NCBI GenBank assembly: GCA_040754395.1
Contig: JBFMCL010000027.1
Coordinates: 1-38,348 of the forward strand
Reading direction: 5' to 3'
Origin: Nitrospirota bacterium
GTDB taxonomy: Bacteria > Nitrospirota > Thermodesulfovibrionia > Thermodesulfovibrionales > SM23-35
Length of the DNA stretch: 38,348 bases
The stretch's first letter is position 1. Each line of letters opens with the position of its first letter. Of this stretch, positions 1 through 8,871 are shown piece after piece. The notes under the pieces are model-generated. The model ran no database searches, was not told the origin of the DNA, and was given only the letters and a program-made list of their open reading frames with translations. The position numbers were made by a program, and so were the translations under genes.

Positions 1-120
1 GTAAAAAGACTTGGACTGATCAACAAGGGGGGATTTATCAGACTTACGATTGCAACTCAGGAAAGCTCTGTACTGAACAGAAAACGCAGTCTATTCGTTA
101 CCACCGCGCAAGCGGTTTAG
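1..120 (+). CDS. 3' end of a cut-off ORF, function unknown
   Basis: Frame 1 is open from the window edge to a TAG at 118-120, giving 39 residues ending in SLFVTTAQAV. The start lies outside the window. The same strand carries the pilus operon 485 bases further on, so this could be the end of another pilus-related gene, but nothing in the 39 residues identifies a family. It could also be a chance open frame; the only support is the absence of stops and a natural-looking composition. Confidence 0.35.
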   Translation, partial: VKRLGLINKGGFIRLTIATQESSVLNRKRSLFVTTAQAV

Positions 121-142
121 TCCTTCTCGACATATTAATACC

Positions 143-284
143 CCAAATCCAGCGATAGGAATAGTCATTGCGAGTGTAGCGAAGCAATCTCGTCGTATCA
201 TCTGAGATTGCCACGTCCCGAATGCTTTCGGGACTCGCAAAGACCTGTTTGTTACACACTTGAGTTATGTATCGCTGGATTTGG
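143..284. repeat. Nested inverted-repeat element (MITE/REP-like)
   Basis: Perfect 15-base arms CCAAATCCAGCGATA (143-157) and its reverse complement (270-284) enclose a second foldable unit at 164-244. The inner unit begins GTCATTGCGAG (164-174) and ends with its complement at 234-244 (one mismatch). It also contains GCAATCTC (184-191) opposite GAGATTGC (204-211), and a perfect 7-bp hairpin TCCCGAA/TTCGGGA (216-233). The GTCATTGCGAG...GCAATCTC motif resembles palindromic repeats dispersed in many bacterial genomes. No ORF lies inside. Confidence 0.75.
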
Positions 285-604
285 AGATATCTGATGCCTG
301 AGGACATACATATACGCCCGGGGCGTCAGATCCCGGCATCGGAGACTTGTCAACATAAAATAATCTATGAAAAACAATATGATGCAAATTATATTAGCAT
401 TTGCTAATAATTGTGTGGTATATTCTTTTGCTCCGGCTGCTGTTGTGAGTGTGCCGAACAGGGAAACCGTTTTTCCCGCATCATCGGATAATACCAGTGG
501 AACATGACAAATCGCAACATAGCATGGAACTGCATGACATATCCTCAAGAGAATGTCCGGGAGGATGTCCGTGCTGTACGCCCGCGGCAAGAATATACAG
601 AGGC
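285..604. other. Leader region upstream of pilY1
   Basis: Apart from possible upstream in-frame starts of pilY1 (GTG at 449, ATG at 524), no gene is seen here. The stretch around 370-430 is AT-rich and probably holds the operon promoter. A GG...GC pair at 416-432 resembles a sigma-54 site, but its spacing is 11 rather than 10 bases, so I do not call it. No terminator is seen. Confidence 0.4.
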
Positions 605-3600
605 ATGCGCATTATCAGTGTATGGATTTTTCTTTTTCTGTGTGCCATACCTCTCACCTCTTCTGCCGCTTCCATGAAGGATTACTGCATTGTCCCGCCG
701 CATATTGCAAACGCAGGCGTCATGCCGAACATCATGATTGCGTACGAAAATGGAGAGGATGTGCTGAACAGGGCATATCCTGCAGATGAACTGCCCGGAG
801 ACCCCGGCGCCAATTTTGATAAGTCCAGGATACATTACGGTTTCTTTGACAGCGGACCGGATGACCGGTATGCATATGACAGCACGGGAGGCTATTTCAT
901 AAAGAACAATGCGTGCGAAGGAAAAAACTGCTTTGCGGGGGACCTGCTGAACTGGGCAGTCATGAGTTCACTCGATCTTTCAAGAAAGGCTCTCGTCGGT
1001 TTCGGATGGCCGGAACCCGGGACAGATTCGGGAGCAGGCAATGTATTTACATATAATGGCATCCTGTACAGTCTCGGGCAGGCACACGCTGCGACTGTCA
1101 GCGGAAGGGACCCATTCAGCGGGATTGAATATACCTTCTGTCTTTCAGGTTCTGACGGGTCAAATCCTACAGGCATACAGATAAGTCTCGGAAATCTTTC
1201 TCACTGTAACGCCGGCGTTGTGCTGGTGGACGGCAAAGTGAGAATACGGTATACCAGCGAAGACAGGACAGGTTTCCTGCAGCAATTTGCAGACAAAGAT
1301 CAGGATTATCAGTATGACATGAATGCTCCGCGATTCGGGATCAGAAGATGGAACAGCGGAAAGGATACGCAGCAAGACATCCCAAGAGATTCTCCTCCCA
1401 TGACCGCTTCAGAGAGGGAACAATACTTCAGGAATCTGCTCACCGCTGCGTCCGCATGGCCTCCCGCTGATCCTCAGACTCCATATCTCGCTGACATGAT
1501 GCGGGAAATGGTGCACTATTTTACGGGATCAGCATCTTCATACAGTGATAATGACGGGTATTCCCAGACCCCCTATGCGTGGGCAGACGACCCTGCGAGG
1601 GCGTGCAGGAAGACGTTTGCAGTATTTGTGACAACAGGCAGACACCCCGGATCGGACAGCAGCAGGCTTTTGCCCCTTCCCGCGGCATGCGCTTCACTGC
1701 GTTATCCTGATGCCTTTCCGGCAAATGCATGCTATGCATACCATAAAGACCTCTATCCTGACGATGGTATCCGGCCGCGGCAGAACGTAAGTACCTATAT
1801 CATCCATACGGCATATTATGGCAGCAGCGCTGATAATGAAAAGATGCTTGCGTATGCTGCGGCTGTCAGCGACGGGGAATATTTCAGAGTGAATCAGCCT
1901 GAAAAACTCGGAGAAGCCTTGTCAGCCGCTCTGAATGATATTCTGAAACGGATGGCTTCGGGTACCGCGTCCTCTATGCTTTCCTCCGGAGAGGGAAGCG
2001 GTGCCAATATGCTGCAGGCGCTTTTTTATCCGCGTACACCAATAAGTCCGACGGGAATGTTTGACAGAAAGGTTTCATGGATCGGGAGGCTGCAGAATTT
2101 GTGGTATCATGTTGACCCGTTTTTTGTGAAGAGCAGCATACGTGAGGATTCCAACGGTGACCGGATCCTCGACCTCTCCAATGATTATATTGTGCAGACC
2201 TATTACGATTCTTTGGAGAATGCTACGAAAACGGCTCTTTACGCTGACCTTGACGGCAACGGGGTGGCCGACAGCGCAGCACCTCTCAAGACAAAGCATC
2301 TGGAGACCCTCACAAGCCTCTGGGAAAGCGGCCTTGAACTATGGAAAAGGGATCTTGCAGTATCTCCGCGGGTTATTTACATTCCGGCTTCTGTAACAGG
2401 GGCGGGCACCCATACGAATCTGTCCCTCTTTTCGACCGGCAATGCATCTTCACTAAGGCCATATCTGGATCTGCCGGAATACGATTCTGACAGAGACGGG
2501 TTCAGGGACGGAGACCTCAATCATGACGGGATCGTGAACGATAATGATGCCAGAGTGCTGATTCAGTATATTCAGGGCGAGGATTTCTCATCGGCAAATC
2601 CTTCCTGCACATGGCTGAGGTCGAGAACTGTCGGAGTTGATCTGAACGGGGATGGCGATTCGGACGACACAGGGGAATCTCCGAAGGTATGGAGACTCGG
2701 AGATATTGTGAATTCTACCCCCAGGGTTGCGTCATGGATACCGCTGAACTCCTATCATACGGCCTATGGCGACACAACCTATGGAATGCAAAACATGATG
2801 CCGCATCCTGAGGAACCTGCTGATCCGGATCATTTTGTTACGAGCGCGCAATACAGGAACAGAGGGATGGTCTTTGCCGGTGCAAATGACGGGATGCTCC
2901 ATGCATTTAAACTCGGAAGACTGGAATTCAGCGGTGCGTGGAAGAATTCGGAGACAAAAAAGGCAAGACTGAGGAATCCCGATCCCTCTACACCACTGGG
3001 ACATGAGATGTGGGCATTCATTCCCAGGAACGTGCTTCCATATCTCAAATACCTCGCTGATCCCGGGTATTGCCATATCTATACAGTTGACCTGAGTCCG
3101 TATCTCTTCGATGCGAGTATCAACGGCTCTCCGGGAGGCAAAAAAACCGCAGACAGCTGGCGGACTGTGCTCATAGGGGGTATGAGATTCGGCGGGGCAT
3201 GCAGGGATGCGGACAGTCAATGCAATTTGCCTTCCGGCGGAAGCTCTGACTGTGTGAAGTCTCCGGTCAGAGGCAATGGGTTGTCTTCCTACTTTGCACT
3301 GGACATCACTGATCAGACACATCCCCGCCTCCTCTGGGAATTTACCGATCCAAGGCTTGGCTTTACCACGACAGGGCCAGCGGTGGTAAGAATCGGAGAG
3401 GACAGAGATAAAAACGGCGAATGGTATGTGGTATTTGGTTCCGGCCCCACCGGTCCGATCAGTACAACAGACCGACAGTTTCTCGGTAATTCAGACCAGA
3501 ACCTCAGCATTTTTATATTGAATTTAAGGGACGGAAGCATGGCAGTTCCCGCAATTGATACGGGAATCCCGAAAGCCTTTGCGGGTTCGATGATGAACGC

Positions 3601-4453
3601 TGCGCACGACAGCAACATGGATTATCAGGATGACGTGCTGTATGTCCCCTACACGAAAAAAGCTGCTGACAACACATGGACAGATGGAGGCATCCTCAGA
3701 ATTCTGACCAACGGAACTGTACCGTCAGGCTGGTCCCTGAGCACGCTGATTGATTTTACCGGGGGTGAAGGCGGACCTGTGACTTCATCGGTTGCCAGGC
3801 TCCAGAACAGGAAAAAAGGGAATTTATGGCTTTATTTCGGAACAGGGAGGTATTTTTTTTCACAGGCCTCTGCAGCAGATGATCAGACGAAGCAGCGGCG
3901 TATTTTTGGCATTAAGGACCCATGTTTCTCGATTGCCGGGTTCGCCTCAGGGTGCACTTCCGGTATACGCGGACTGACTGATGTTACCAATACCCCGAAC
4001 CTGAAGGATGAACCTGAGAACGGGTGGTTTATCAATCTTGACCCTGCCGGGAGTTTTACTTACCTGGAAGGCATCCCTTCTGCATCGGTGACAAAAAAAT
4101 ACCGGGCGGAAAGGGTAATCACAGACCCTGTATCAACAGGGTCCGGCCTTGTGTTTTTCACCTCCTTTAAGCCTTATGGAGACGCATGTTCCCTTGGAGG
4201 AAAAAGCTTTGTCTGGGCGGTCAAATACGATACCGGAGGATATGCGGGGGCACTGCTCAGGGGCAAAGCACTTCTTCAGACTTCGACGGGAAGCATTGAG
4301 CAAAAAGACCTTGGAACCGCGTTTTCCCCCTCGGATATGTCAGGAGGACGAAAGTCTTCCGCTATAGAGGGGGCACCACCTACCGCGCAGGGGCTCTCTG
4401 TAATCGCTCCCCCGCCTCCGGTGAAACGGGTACTGCACATGAGGGAAAAATGA
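605..4453 (+). CDS. pilY1: PilY1-type pilus tip adhesin/assembly protein
   Basis: About 1282 residues. The ATG at 605 is chosen because it opens a clear Sec signal peptide (MRIISVWIFLFLCAIPLTSSAAS); in-frame starts at 449 and 524 would place it internally. An RBS-like AGAGG at 599-603 sits very close, so the start is not certain. The N-terminal half has a von Willebrand A-like look (FAVFVTTG, then SDGEYFRVNQPEKLGEAL). Acidic Ca-binding-type loops occur near residues 628-650 (dockerin-like DLNHDGIVNDNDARVLIQYI) and 679. The conserved PilY1 C-terminal beta-propeller follows: GDIVNSTP, VFAGANDGMLHAF near 748, the calcium loop DSNMDYQDD near 1001, and YFGTGRYF. PilY1 proteins cap type IV pili and, with minor pilins, prime assembly and adhesion. 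First gene of the minor-pilin operon; its stop overlaps fimT (ATGA). Confidence 0.93.
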   Translation: MRIISVWIFLFLCAIPLTSSAASMKDYCIVPPHIANAGVMPNIMIAYENGEDVLNRAYPADELPGDPGANFDKSRIHYGFFDSGPDDRYAYDSTGGYFIKNNACEGKNCFAGDLLNWAVMSSLDLSRKALVGFGWPEPGTDSGAGNVFTYNGILYSLGQAHAATVSGRDPFSGIEYTFCLSGSDGSNPTGIQISLGNLSHCNAGVVLVDGKVRIRYTSEDRTGFLQQFADKDQDYQYDMNAPRFGIRRWNSGKDTQQDIPRDSPPMTASEREQYFRNLLTAASAWPPADPQTPYLADMMREMVHYFTGSASSYSDNDGYSQTPYAWADDPARACRKTFAVFVTTGRHPGSDSSRLLPLPAACASLRYPDAFPANACYAYHKDLYPDDGIRPRQNVSTYIIHTAYYGSSADNEKMLAYAAAVSDGEYFRVNQPEKLGEALSAALNDILKRMASGTASSMLSSGEGSGANMLQALFYPRTPISPTGMFDRKVSWIGRLQNLWYHVDPFFVKSSIREDSNGDRILDLSNDYIVQTYYDSLENATKTALYADLDGNGVADSAAPLKTKHLETLTSLWESGLELWKRDLAVSPRVIYIPASVTGAGTHTNLSLFSTGNASSLRPYLDLPEYDSDRDGFRDGDLNHDGIVNDNDARVLIQYIQGEDFSSANPSCTWLRSRTVGVDLNGDGDSDDTGESPKVWRLGDIVNSTPRVASWIPLNSYHTAYGDTTYGMQNMMPHPEEPADPDHFVTSAQYRNRGMVFAGANDGMLHAFKLGRLEFSGAWKNSETKKARLRNPDPSTPLGHEMWAFIPRNVLPYLKYLADPGYCHIYTVDLSPYLFDASINGSPGGKKTADSWRTVLIGGMRFGGACRDADSQCNLPSGGSSDCVKSPVRGNGLSSYFALDITDQTHPRLLWEFTDPRLGFTTTGPAVVRIGEDRDKNGEWYVVFGSGPTGPISTTDRQFLGNSDQNLSIFILNLRDGSMAVPAIDTGIPKAFAGSMMNAAHDSNMDYQDDVLYVPYTKKAADNTWTDGGILRILTNGTVPSGWSLSTLIDFTGGEGGPVTSSVARLQNRKKGNLWLYFGTGRYFFSQASAADDQTKQRRIFGIKDPCFSIAGFASGCTSGIRGLTDVTNTPNLKDEPENGWFINLDPAGSFTYLEGIPSASVTKKYRAERVITDPVSTGSGLVFFTSFKPYGDACSLGGKSFVWAVKYDTGGYAGALLRGKALLQTSTGSIEQKDLGTAFSPSDMSGGRKSSAIEGAPPTAQGLSVIAPPPPVKRVLHMREK

Positions 4454-4941
4454 GCAATCATCAGGGAATCACATTTATTGAGCTCGTGATCGCACTCTCC
4501 GTCGCTGCGGTACTTGTGGGAGTTTTCGGATTTTCATTCCACGGATGGATGGGGAGTTACGAGGTGGAGAGCCAGGTGAAAAACGTCTATGCGGATATGA
4601 TGAATGCACGGGCGCGGGCCATGGATACAAACAGGACTTACTATATCACCATTACCCCCGATCATTATCAGATATGCGAGGATGCGGATGACAATGAGCA
4701 ATATGAACCTGATATCGACAGCATACGCGGGGTTGTCAATACGAAGACGCTCAGATATCCGTCTTTATGGACGGGAATCATACGCGTTGACCACCGTGGC
4801 CTGGTTTCCGGGAATCCCGGACCAAACGGGACTATCCGTTTCAGCAACGAATCGAGCGAGCCGGATTACGACTGTATCGTATTCTTTGCGACACGAATCA
4901 ATATCGGGAAATGGGATGGCAAAAACTGTATTGTTCAATGA
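4450..4941 (+). CDS. fimT: FimT/GspH-type minor prepilin
   Basis: 163 residues. It starts with a six-residue leader and a class III prepilin cleavage site (MSNHQG before ITFIELVIAL), with the conserved Glu at mature position 5 and a single hydrophobic helix to about residue 30. A GspH/FimT-like beta-rich domain follows (ARARAMDTNRTYYITI, GTIRFSN). It would be processed by the PilD peptidase and, with PilV, PilW, PilX and PilY1, form the priming complex at the pilus tip. The ATG overlaps the pilY1 stop by four bases, so translation is probably coupled. FimU or a type II pseudopilin GspH are alternative names. Confidence 0.88.
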   Translation: MSNHQGITFIELVIALSVAAVLVGVFGFSFHGWMGSYEVESQVKNVYADMMNARARAMDTNRTYYITITPDHYQICEDADDNEQYEPDIDSIRGVVNTKTLRYPSLWTGIIRVDHRGLVSGNPGPNGTIRFSNESSEPDYDCIVFFATRINIGKWDGKNCIVQ

Positions 4942-5383
4942 GAAGGGAGTCACGCTCGTTGAGATAGTGATCTCATGTGTGGTAATGCTTCTGGTATCTC
5001 TTGCCCTGATGCAGACTGCATTGCTCGGAATCGAAACAAATTTCAGGAATATCCTGAGGGATGGGGCAGTAAGGATCGGTGAGATGAGGATGCACGAAGC
5101 CAGAAACCTCTGTTTTGCCAGGCTTTTAAGGGATGTGGAGGATGACATTCCTGATGACAATCTTGTGCTGGATGCATGCCAGAGGCCTCCAGTGAATGAT
5201 CCGCGGTCCTATCCTGTGAAAGTGATAAGACCTTTCCGGAATATGACGAATTTCAGTTATGGAACCAGGAGGGAAGTGACAGACATGGGAGCGGATATGA
5301 AACAGGTCACGATTCTCGTAAGGTGGGTGTATAAAGACGAGTGTTCAACCCATTCAGTCTCCTCTATAGTGAGAAACAATTGA
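4916..5383 (+). CDS. pilV: PilV-like minor prepilin
   Basis: 155 residues. The start at 4916 gives MAKTVLFNEKG before VTLVEIVIS, a prepilin peptidase site with Glu at mature position 5, preceded by a GGGAAATGGG stretch as RBS. It overlaps the end of fimT by 26 bases. The helix runs to about residue 35; the remaining globular domain is poorly conserved and ends with a short strand-rich segment (KQVTILVRWVYKDECSTHSV). The assignment to PilV rests on the prepilin motif, size and position between fimT and pilW, not on a diagnostic motif. Confidence 0.8.
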   Translation: MAKTVLFNEKGVTLVEIVISCVVMLLVSLALMQTALLGIETNFRNILRDGAVRIGEMRMHEARNLCFARLLRDVEDDIPDDNLVLDACQRPPVNDPRSYPVKVIRPFRNMTNFSYGTRREVTDMGADMKQVTILVRWVYKDECSTHSVSSIVRNN

Positions 5384-6525
5384 TCAGGCATAATGAAGGG
5401 TTCACGCTGACTGAGCTTCTGATTACCATGGCTGTCCTGGTGCTTGTTCTCAGCGCAGCCTCCGAAGTTTTTACCGGCCTTTTGACGCATTTCAAACAGC
5501 AGGGAAAAATCGCGGAATCGAATATGGAAGGGAATGTCGGGCTCGAGATGATGAGGCGGGATTTAGGGCATGCGGGCTACGGCCTGCCGTGGTCCTTTCA
5601 GAATTCCATTCACTACAGCGAGGCTTCAGGGCATCCGGCACGCAAATACAATGATGCACCCGGAAGTCCTCCCCGTGCTTTCGTGAGCGGAAATAATACG
5701 GGCCCCAACGGTTCTGACTATCTGGTGATAAAGGCGACAAATGTTGCACGGAATAAAACATGCGACAAATGGACCGTGCTGGGACCTCTGCCGTTTGTTG
5801 CACCCTATAATCCCCGTTCCTGGATTCCGCAGACAGAGAACCTTGCCAAGTCTGATAGGGTTATCATCATTGCCCCGGGTGATACAGGTTTCAGCCGTTC
5901 CCTTGTGATGAGCGCAGAGGTGTTTTCAACCAATTATGGCAGTATCATGAATTCGCCATGGTCTCCTTCCGAGACTGCCGGGACCAGGATAGTGTATGGG
6001 GTTGACCCTGATACGGTGTTGAGGATGCCGTTCAACAGGGCTGATTACTTCATCTCACAGGCAAACGTTCCGAAAAAGTGCGCACCCAATACGGGTGTGC
6101 TTGAAAAGGCCATCATCAATCAGGGTAACGGGGGACAGAGTTTTTTGCCCATTCTGGACTGCGTTGCCGACTTTCAGGTGATTTACCGGCTTGATATGGA
6201 CGGGGACGGAGCAGCAGAGACAGAGTCGGATGCTGATGGAAGTGTTGTCCTGAGTGCTGATGGAAATGCAAATGCCGCATCTGTCATGTCGACTTTTCAG
6301 AATGCCGCTGACCTCAGGCGCCGTCTCAGGGAAATAAGGGTATATATCCTTGCTCATGAAGGGCAGAAAGATGCACATTATGGTTATCCGGAGAATACGA
6401 TTACAGTGGGAGAATATGGGCTGGGAAGTTCATTTAAACTCAATGAGAAGATAGGAACAGAGTGGACGCACTACCGGTGGAGAGTATATTCCATCATCGT
6501 CAAGCCGGGGAACCTCATGGGGTGA
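5380..6525 (+). CDS. pilW: PilW-like minor prepilin
   Basis: I prefer the TTG at 5380: it overlaps the pilV stop (TTGA) and gives a short prepilin leader, MIRHNEG before FTLTELLITMAV, with Glu at mature position 5. This makes 381 residues; a GTG at 5341 in the same frame would add 13 and overlap pilV by 43 bases. Features typical of PilW are the MMRRDLGHAGYGLP segment after the helix, a large variable beta-rich domain, and a C-terminal LRRRLREIRVYILAHEG stretch. An acidic loop (LDMDGDGAAETESDADG) near residue 270 could bind calcium. It acts in the tip/priming complex of the type IV pilus. Confidence 0.85.
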   Translation: MIRHNEGFTLTELLITMAVLVLVLSAASEVFTGLLTHFKQQGKIAESNMEGNVGLEMMRRDLGHAGYGLPWSFQNSIHYSEASGHPARKYNDAPGSPPRAFVSGNNTGPNGSDYLVIKATNVARNKTCDKWTVLGPLPFVAPYNPRSWIPQTENLAKSDRVIIIAPGDTGFSRSLVMSAEVFSTNYGSIMNSPWSPSETAGTRIVYGVDPDTVLRMPFNRADYFISQANVPKKCAPNTGVLEKAIINQGNGGQSFLPILDCVADFQVIYRLDMDGDGAAETESDADGSVVLSADGNANAASVMSTFQNAADLRRRLREIRVYILAHEGQKDAHYGYPENTITVGEYGLGSSFKLNEKIGTEWTHYRWRVYSIIVKPGNLMG

Positions 6526-6559
6526 GTATGCCTGTCGTACATGCAGGAAGAGAAAACTT

Positions 6560-7267
6560 ATGGGAGTGACGGACAAACAGACAGCAGGGAACAATTGCAC
6601 ATCTTGCGGAAGGCTGATCCTTCAGTCTGAAAAAGGGATTGCGCTAATGATGGTACTTGTGCTGTCTGCAGTTGTCCTCGCAACAATCGCAGGTCTGGTG
6701 TATATCATAACTTCCGGTACGCAGATCTCCGGCATCCAGAAACGATACAGGACTGCGCTTGAGGCAGGCATCGGAGGGGCCGGGATTGCCAGTGAGATCA
6801 TAGGGCTCAGGGGAGAAAAATCTTCCCTGGAGGCCTTAGCGAAATCTCTGTCCTCGATCGACCTTTCCATCACGACCGCTGATTCGTGTACTGCACTTTC
6901 TTCTGCCACCTTCTGCAGCGCATTCGGCAGTTACACGGGAATAGTCACAAAATTACATGTGCCGACAGCCTGCTGGTCAGGGTGCGATTACTCACGTATA
7001 ATTGATCCTGCCAGCAGAGCAACGTATGACTTCAGCTTTCGGCTGCAGGGAACTCCTTTCCCGTATCACGTGTACGCAAAAGTCGTGGATACCGTGCCGG
7101 GCAATACCGGCGGGGATGAGGATCTGGTCAAGTCCGGGGTAGTATCAGCGCACTCAGGCGAGGTTGTGGTAATGACGATCCCGTATCTGTATACCATTGA
7201 GGTGAATGCAGAGAATTCCGCCAACACTTCTGAAAAGGCCAGGCTGTCGATCCTCTATCAATACTGA
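6560..7267 (+). CDS. pilX: PilX-like minor prepilin
   Basis: 235 residues. The ATG at 6560 follows AGGAAGAG at good spacing. A 26-residue leader ends in EKG before IALMMVLVLSAVVLATIAGLVYI; the site lacks the usual Glu at mature position 5, as in GspK-type prepilins. The hydrophobic helix continues into a globular domain with several cysteines (CTALSSATFC, CWSGC) that may form disulfides, as described for PilX. It is the last gene of the pilus operon, 34 bases after pilW. A CXXC pair in the leader (CTSC, residues 13-16) is unusual. Identification rests on operon position and architecture. Confidence 0.72.
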   Translation: MGVTDKQTAGNNCTSCGRLILQSEKGIALMMVLVLSAVVLATIAGLVYIITSGTQISGIQKRYRTALEAGIGGAGIASEIIGLRGEKSSLEALAKSLSSIDLSITTADSCTALSSATFCSAFGSYTGIVTKLHVPTACWSGCDYSRIIDPASRATYDFSFRLQGTPFPYHVYAKVVDTVPGNTGGDEDLVKSGVVSAHSGEVVVMTIPYLYTIEVNAENSANTSEKARLSILYQY

Positions 7268-7356
7268 ACTGCAGGCAATGAGCACATGTTCCGGATGTGC
7301 GGTGTGAGGTCATGTACTTGATTATATGGGGCTTTCTGTCTGATAATTGATTAGGC

Positions 7357-8721
7357 ATGTCTATTACTGCAAGGCACAAGAAACGGAAAGAGGACAACCA
7401 GTCAGTTGCAACGAAGATAATACTGGACAGCATCGCTGACGGGGTCTTTACGGTTGACAAGAACTGGAATATTACCTCTTTCAACCGCGCCGCAGAAAGG
7501 ATTACCGGGATTCAATCAAGCGAAGCGATCGGCCGCAAGTGCTTCAATGTCTTTCACGCGAATATCTGTCAGACCGCGTGTGCGTTACGCAAAACACTCT
7601 CATCGGGGAAAGAGATCATTGACCTCCCGGTGAATATCCTGAATTACGAAGGCAGCATCATTCCCATTTCTGTCAGCACGGCACTTCTGAAGGACGAAAC
7701 CGGCAGTATCATCGGGGGAGTGGAGACCTTCCGTGACCTTTCGACATTTGAAGCCCTCAGGAAGGAAATTGCGCGACAGTATTCGGTTGCAGACATCATC
7801 AGCAAGAACCATGAAATACAGGCGATTTTCGAAATCCTCCCTCATATCGCCGAAAGCGACAGTACAGTACTTATCCAGGGTGAAAGCGGGACCGGAAAGG
7901 AACTTTTTGCCAGGGCCATCCATAATTTGAGCAAACGTAAGAAGAAACCTTTTGTTGCGGTCAACTGCGGTGCATTGCCGGAAGCCCTCCTTGAATCTGA
8001 GCTGTTCGGGTACAAACGGGGTGCTTTTACAGACGCAAAACAGGATAAGCCGGGCCGGTTTGCGCTTGCCGAGGGTGGCACCCTTTTTCTGGATGAAATC
8101 AGCGACATTCCTTCCCTCTTGCAGGTAAAACTGCTCCGTGTGCTGCAGGAGCGGGAATATGAACCGTTAGGTGCAACTGCGGCATCGAAGGCGGATGTGA
8201 GGATTATCGCCGCCACCAAACAGAACCTTCTGGATATGGTACAACAGAAGATGTTCAGGGAAGACCTTTTTTATCGTCTGAATATTGTACAGATAGTACT
8301 GCCCCCCCTCCGCAGGAGAAAAGAGGATATCCCGCTCCTGGTGAATCATTTCATGAAGAAATTGAATCTTAAGACAGGCAAGAAACTATTATTTGTCTCA
8401 GACGATGTAATCCGCCTCTTAATGGCATACGATTTCCCGGGGAATATCCGGGAACTGGAAAACATCATGGAACATACATTCGTGATGTGCCGCGGAGAGC
8501 GGATTAGTGTCGAGCATCTGCCGAAGGAATTCAGGGAATCGTTCACAAAGGTACCATCAGCGAGAGCCTTGTCGCTGCATGATCGTCATCAGGAGTCTGA
8601 AGAAAGAACCATTCGGGAGGCTCTGGAACGGAATCTTGGCAGACGCTCGGCAACGGCAAAACAGCTGGGTATCCATCCAAGCACACTCTGGAGAAAGATG
8701 AAGCGGTTAAAAATACAGTAG
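7357..8721 (+). CDS. Sigma-54-dependent activator with cysteine-bearing PAS domain
   Basis: 454 residues in three parts. PAS sensor at about 20-135, with cysteines C62, C71 and C75 (CX8CX3C). AAA+ domain at about 147-385: Walker A GESGTGKE 175-182, Walker B LFLDE with D246/E247, and FREDLFYRLN arginine-finger region. Fis-type HTH at the end (TAKQLGIHPSTLWRKMKRL). No receiver domain, so signal input is probably through the PAS. The sigma-54 contact loop reads GAFTDA (222-227) instead of GAFTGA. Two inverted repeats and a -24/-12 promoter lie just downstream, before the two-CW/NifX-like cassette, so this protein most likely activates that cassette. Redox or metal sensing by the cysteines is inference. 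Confidence 0.92.
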   Translation: MSITARHKKRKEDNQSVATKIILDSIADGVFTVDKNWNITSFNRAAERITGIQSSEAIGRKCFNVFHANICQTACALRKTLSSGKEIIDLPVNILNYEGSIIPISVSTALLKDETGSIIGGVETFRDLSTFEALRKEIARQYSVADIISKNHEIQAIFEILPHIAESDSTVLIQGESGTGKELFARAIHNLSKRKKKPFVAVNCGALPEALLESELFGYKRGAFTDAKQDKPGRFALAEGGTLFLDEISDIPSLLQVKLLRVLQEREYEPLGATAASKADVRIIAATKQNLLDMVQQKMFREDLFYRLNIVQIVLPPLRRRKEDIPLLVNHFMKKLNLKTGKKLLFVSDDVIRLLMAYDFPGNIRELENIMEHTFVMCRGERISVEHLPKEFRESFTKVPSARALSLHDRHQESEERTIREALERNLGRRSATAKQLGIHPSTLWRKMKRLKIQ

Positions 8722-8732
8722 ACAAAGGACAG

Positions 8733-8778
8733 TTGCATTTTTGCAATAAAGTGCAATAATAAATTGCAATAATGCAAT
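8733..8778. promoter_or_regulatory. Paired palindromes, likely activator binding sites
   Basis: Two inverted repeats share a TGCAA core: TTGCA-TTTT-TGCAA (8733-8746) and ATTGCA-ATAA-TGCAAT (8763-8778), with a further TGCAATAAT half-site at 8752-8760. They lie 80-125 bases upstream of the -24 element at 8858, the usual place for enhancer sites of sigma-54 activators, and begin 12 bases after the activator gene. That they bind the adjacent regulator is inferred. Confidence 0.7.
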
Positions 8779-8856
8779 ATCTTCTCCTTTCTGTGCTCTG
8801 TCGCATTTCTTCTGCAACTATTTGATAAATAATAATTAAAATTGCTCCTGCCACTC

Positions 8857-8871
8857 TGGCATTGTTTTTGC
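8857..8871 (+). promoter_or_regulatory. Sigma-54 (-24/-12) promoter
   Basis: TGGCATTGTTTTTGC carries the GG (8858-8859) and GC (8870-8871) doublets exactly ten bases apart and matches the TGGCAC-N5-TTGC consensus with C to T as the only difference in the conserved positions. Transcription would begin near 8883 and read through the two-CW/NifX-like/two-CW genes. Confidence 0.82.

Noticed and set aside
414-433. Sigma-54-like site TGGTATATTCTTTTGC upstream of pilY1
   Set aside because: GG and GC are 11 bases apart, one too many, and the flanks do not fit.
252-590. Minus-strand ORF of 112 codons
   Set aside because: Overlaps the inverted repeat and the pilY1 leader, and has no RBS or protein-like features.
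7286-7310. Hairpin GCACAT/ATGTGC after pilX as terminator
   Set aside because: Only six pairs and no T-tract follows.
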